This document shows, one piece after another, positions 3,721-5,559 of a stretch of 5,559 bases of DNA. Under the pieces are notes generated by a model. It saw only the letters and a program-made list of their open reading frames with translations. It made no database searches and was not told where the DNA came from. The stretch comes from Oscillospiraceae bacterium. Its GTDB lineage: Bacteria; Bacillota; Clostridia; WRCU01. The position numbers were made by a program, and so were the translations under genes. The stretch's first letter is position 1. Each line of letters starts with the position of its first letter. The stretch covers positions 1-5,559 of the forward strand of contig WRCU01000125.1 in assembly GCA_009783805.1 (NCBI GenBank). The letters are read 5' to 3'.

Positions 3721-5559
3721 TCATTTCACGATCCTGAAGTCCTTGATGTTGGAACCGTTGCCCTTGATGTCGTAGACCAGCCTGTACCCCGCGAGGTCAT
3801 GGCCGTTTCCGAACCTATACTCCCCATCGAGGTTAGCGTTGTTGCCGCTTAGGTTGACGGAGTACCTGGCGACGTCCCTCTCGCCGTTCGAGTAGGATAC
3901 CGTTACGTTGAACGTCAGCACCCAGACCCTGGAGTTCTTCGCGGTCTCCTCGATGCTGACGAACCTCGCGGTGTTGGCCGTGAGGCCCACTACAGCGCCC
4001 CTCGGCTTGTTGATGGCGACGGTGGCCGAGTTTAGCACTATCAGATCGTCGCCGTCACCGGGATCCATCTCGACGTTCAGCATGAGGTCGCCGTTTATGA
4101 GAGTCGCTAAAAATTCCTTGTATAAGGTGATGACGATGCTTCCCTTCACCGCCTCGCCTATCGGTTCGCCGCCGAACAGTTCTACACACGATAATAAGTA
4201 TTTATTATCATCGACTAGATCCATTTTTAACTCATATTGTACGCCGTTAATGGTGACGGATACGCTCATTAGCCTATCGAAGATGCCGTTTATCTCGAAC
4301 TCCGCGTCCGAGTCATTGCTCTCGATCGTGGGTGGCTCCTTGACGAACTCCGGAAGGCATGTGCAGGGGTCATTGCCGCATTCGCCGCAGACCGGCGGCA
4401 GATCGGCCGCGGGCCCGAGGGTCAGGACGCCCATGCACGTGCTCGGGTTCTTCCATTGGTTGTCGTTATCATCGCTGGGTTTGAGGAAGACGCGCCCGTC
4501 GCGGTCGCCCGTGACGCCCATGTTGTCGCAGATCTGGAAGTCTATCGGCACTATCTTGCCTTCCTCCAGCACGACTCCGGCGGGGGCGTTGATCTGGATC
4601 TCGATAATATATCCGTCATCGAAGTTTATGCCGTTGAGCGGCGCTATGACGCGCTCGAAGTTGCCTTTCGCAAGCTCGGTGTCATGGTTCCAGGCGACCC
4701 CGCCCCAATCCGGTCCGGTCCAGTTGGCGCCGCCCAAGGAGCCGTCGAAGCGTACCGCCACCTGCCAGTAAGGCGTGGCCGCGGTGCCGCCCGCGTTCAT
4801 GTCGCCGTTCTGGGCCGCGGCCCAGTCGATGAAGATCTCGACGCAGTCGCCATCCAGCCCGGGTGTCGTGTCATATACCTCGATGTAGAAGAACAGCGTG
4901 TTCTTTATTTCGCTCCACGCGACCCAAGCCTTGCCCGTGGCCGCGCCCGGCAGGCTGTAATCCATGGGTGAGCCGATCGATAGCGGCCCGCCGTAGCCTT
5001 CGTCGAGCTTGCCGTCTACTTTGATTTCAACACCATTGGCCGTCAGCTTGGCGTACGGGTCCACCACCGCCGCAGGGCTTAATATGAGGACGCCCATGCA
5101 TGCGCTCGGGTTCTTCCATTGGTTGTCGTTATTTTTGCTGGGCGATAGGAACGTGCGCCCGTCGCGGTCGCCCGCGACGCCCATGTTGTCGCAGATCTGG
5201 AAGTCTATCGGCACTGTCTTGCCTTCGTCCAGCACGACTCCGGCGGGTGCGTTGACCTTAATTTCGATGATATATCCGTCATCGAAGTTTATGCCGTTGA
5301 GCGGCGCTATCACGCGCTCGAAGTTGCCTTTCGCAAGCTCGGCGTCATGGTTCCAGGCGACCCCGCCCCAGTCCGGTCCGGTCCAGTTGGCGCCGCCCAA
5401 GGAGCCGTCGAAGCGCACCGCCACTTGCCAGTAAGGCGTGGCCGCGGTGCCGCCCGCGTTCATGTCGCCGTTGGCCGCCGCGGTCCAGTCGATGAAGATC
5501 TCTACGCAGTCGCCATCTAGACCCGGCGTGGTGTCATATACCTCGATAAAGAAGTACAG
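3721..5559 (-). CDS. Modular CBM9-like repeat surface protein (5'-partial)
   Basis: The frame runs off the right edge, so the N-terminus is missing; 612 residues are visible. The in-frame Met at 5463 is internal to a repeat and not the start. Order, in fragment residues: unit A (1-~161, truncated at left) and unit B (~170-383), both resembling family 9 carbohydrate-binding/DOMON-like domains (VDGKLDEGYG, FFYIEVYDTTPGLDGDCVEIFIDW, GYIIEI, VPIDFQICDNMG). Then a Cys-rich linker, CGECGNDPCTC (C391, C394, C399, C401). Then a region (~408-515) like the X2 beta-sandwich (PPTIESND, SVTINGV, GSIVITLYKEFLATL). Last, an unrecognised C-terminal domain (~516-612) with SVNLSGNNANLDGEYRFG. There is no LPXTG, TM helix or catalytic domain in view. 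Probably exported and glycan-binding; any enzyme module must lie outside the window. The CBM9-like call is firmer than X2. Confidence 0.8.
   Translation of the reverse strand: MYFFIEVYDTTPGLDGDCVEIFIDWTAAANGDMNAGGTAATPYWQVAVRFDGSLGGANWTGPDWGGVAWNHDAELAKGNFERVIAPLNGINFDDGYIIEIKVNAPAGVVLDEGKTVPIDFQICDNMGVAGDRDGRTFLSPSKNNDNQWKNPSACMGVLILSPAAVVDPYAKLTANGVEIKVDGKLDEGYGGPLSIGSPMDYSLPGAATGKAWVAWSEIKNTLFFYIEVYDTTPGLDGDCVEIFIDWAAAQNGDMNAGGTAATPYWQVAVRFDGSLGGANWTGPDWGGVAWNHDTELAKGNFERVIAPLNGINFDDGYIIEIQINAPAGVVLEEGKIVPIDFQICDNMGVTGDRDGRVFLKPSDDNDNQWKNPSTCMGVLTLGPAADLPPVCGECGNDPCTCLPEFVKEPPTIESNDSDAEFEINGIFDRLMSVSVTINGVQYELKMDLVDDNKYLLSCVELFGGEPIGEAVKGSIVITLYKEFLATLINGDLMLNVEMDPGDGDDLIVLNSATVAINKPRGAVVGLTANTARFVSIEETAKNSRVWVLTFNVTVSYSNGERDVARYSVNLSGNNANLDGEYRFGNGHDLAGYRLVYDIKGNGSNIKDFRIVK
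4190..4209. repeat. AT-rich perfect inverted repeat inside the X2-like region
   Basis: GATAATAA (4190-4197) and TTATTATC (4202-4209) flank the 4-nt loop GTAT. They lie in the coding strand for DDNKYLLS and use TTA leucine codons that are rare elsewhere in this GC-rich window. May be a coding coincidence or a structural mRNA element. Confidence 0.5.
4415..4896 (-). repeat. CBM9-like tandem repeat, downstream copy
   Basis: Aligns without gaps to 5078-5559 at a fixed offset of 663 nt (221 codons). By my count about 17 residue differences occur over roughly 160 aligned residues. The unit's N-terminal third (about 4897-5047) has its partner beyond the window edge. Confidence 0.85.
5078..5559 (-). 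repeat. CBM9-like tandem repeat, upstream copy (cut by window edge)
   Basis: Partner of 4415-4896, offset 663 nt. Substitutions cluster in the 5103-5260 part (for example KVNAPAGVVLDEGK against QINAPAGVVLEEGK). The stretch from about 5282 to 5463 is almost unchanged, which suggests recent duplication or gene conversion. Confidence 0.85.

Noticed and set aside
3908..4771. 287-aa plus-strand open frame antisense to the surface protein
   Set aside because: Its sequence repeats only because the underlying CBM9-like units repeat; Ser/Thr/Pro-rich shadow.
1..5559. Archaeal (Methanomassiliicoccales-like) origin
   Set aside because: AGG/ATA codon use and a UROD/MtaA-type gene suggested it, but TTGACA-N16-TATAAT, an Erm gene with a leader peptide, and the CBM9/X2 surface protein are bacterial in style.

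Overview
The window reads as a GC-rich bacterial chromosome segment, most likely from a gut- or plant-fibre-associated Gram-positive such as a Clostridia/Christensenellales-type Bacillota. This assignment is inference. It rests on a consensus sigma70-type promoter (TTGACA-N16-TATAAT), clear Shine-Dalgarno sites, GTG/TTG-type starts, heavy use of AGG and ATA codons, an Erm-type methyltransferase, a CE15-like esterase and a CBM9/X2-type surface protein. I see no rRNA, tRNA, CRISPR array, transposase or insertion-sequence end.

Left part (29-2480). A divergent pair: a leftward CE15-like glucuronoyl/carbohydrate esterase without a signal peptide, and a rightward protein of the uroporphyrinogen decarboxylase (UROD)/MtaA methyltransferase superfamily. 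The region between them (1232-1400 if the internal esterase start is right) holds a rightward TTGCGA-N16-TATAAT promoter, a palindromic -10 that could also serve the leftward gene, a perfect 14-bp palindrome and a tandem GATGCAT repeat. A joint role in methyl-glucuronate-containing hemicellulose use is possible but speculative.

Middle (2481-3508). An Erm-family 23S rRNA adenine N6-methyltransferase starts at TTG 2753. It is preceded by a perfect-consensus promoter and a leader of about 160 nt. The leader contains a tiny ORF, MIGYIRIR. Its Arg-Ile-Arg occupies residues 6-8, matching the 'Arg/Lys-X-Arg/Lys' macrolide-arrest motif known from ErmD-type leader peptides. The erm Shine-Dalgarno sequence can be locked in a hairpin. 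Together this looks like a macrolide-responsive translational attenuator, and it is the most interesting item in the window.

Right part (3509-5559). A convergent spacer carries a strong hairpin with a T-rich tail on the minus strand, probably the terminator of the leftward gene. That gene is a large surface or secreted protein truncated by the window edge. It has at least two 221-residue, nearly identical CBM9-like carbohydrate-binding units, a Cys-rich linker (CGECGNDPCTC), an X2-like beta-sandwich and a C-terminal domain I do not recognise. It probably binds polysaccharide outside the cell. The esterase and the surface protein both point to plant or host glycans, while the erm gene looks like an independent antibiotic self-protection unit.
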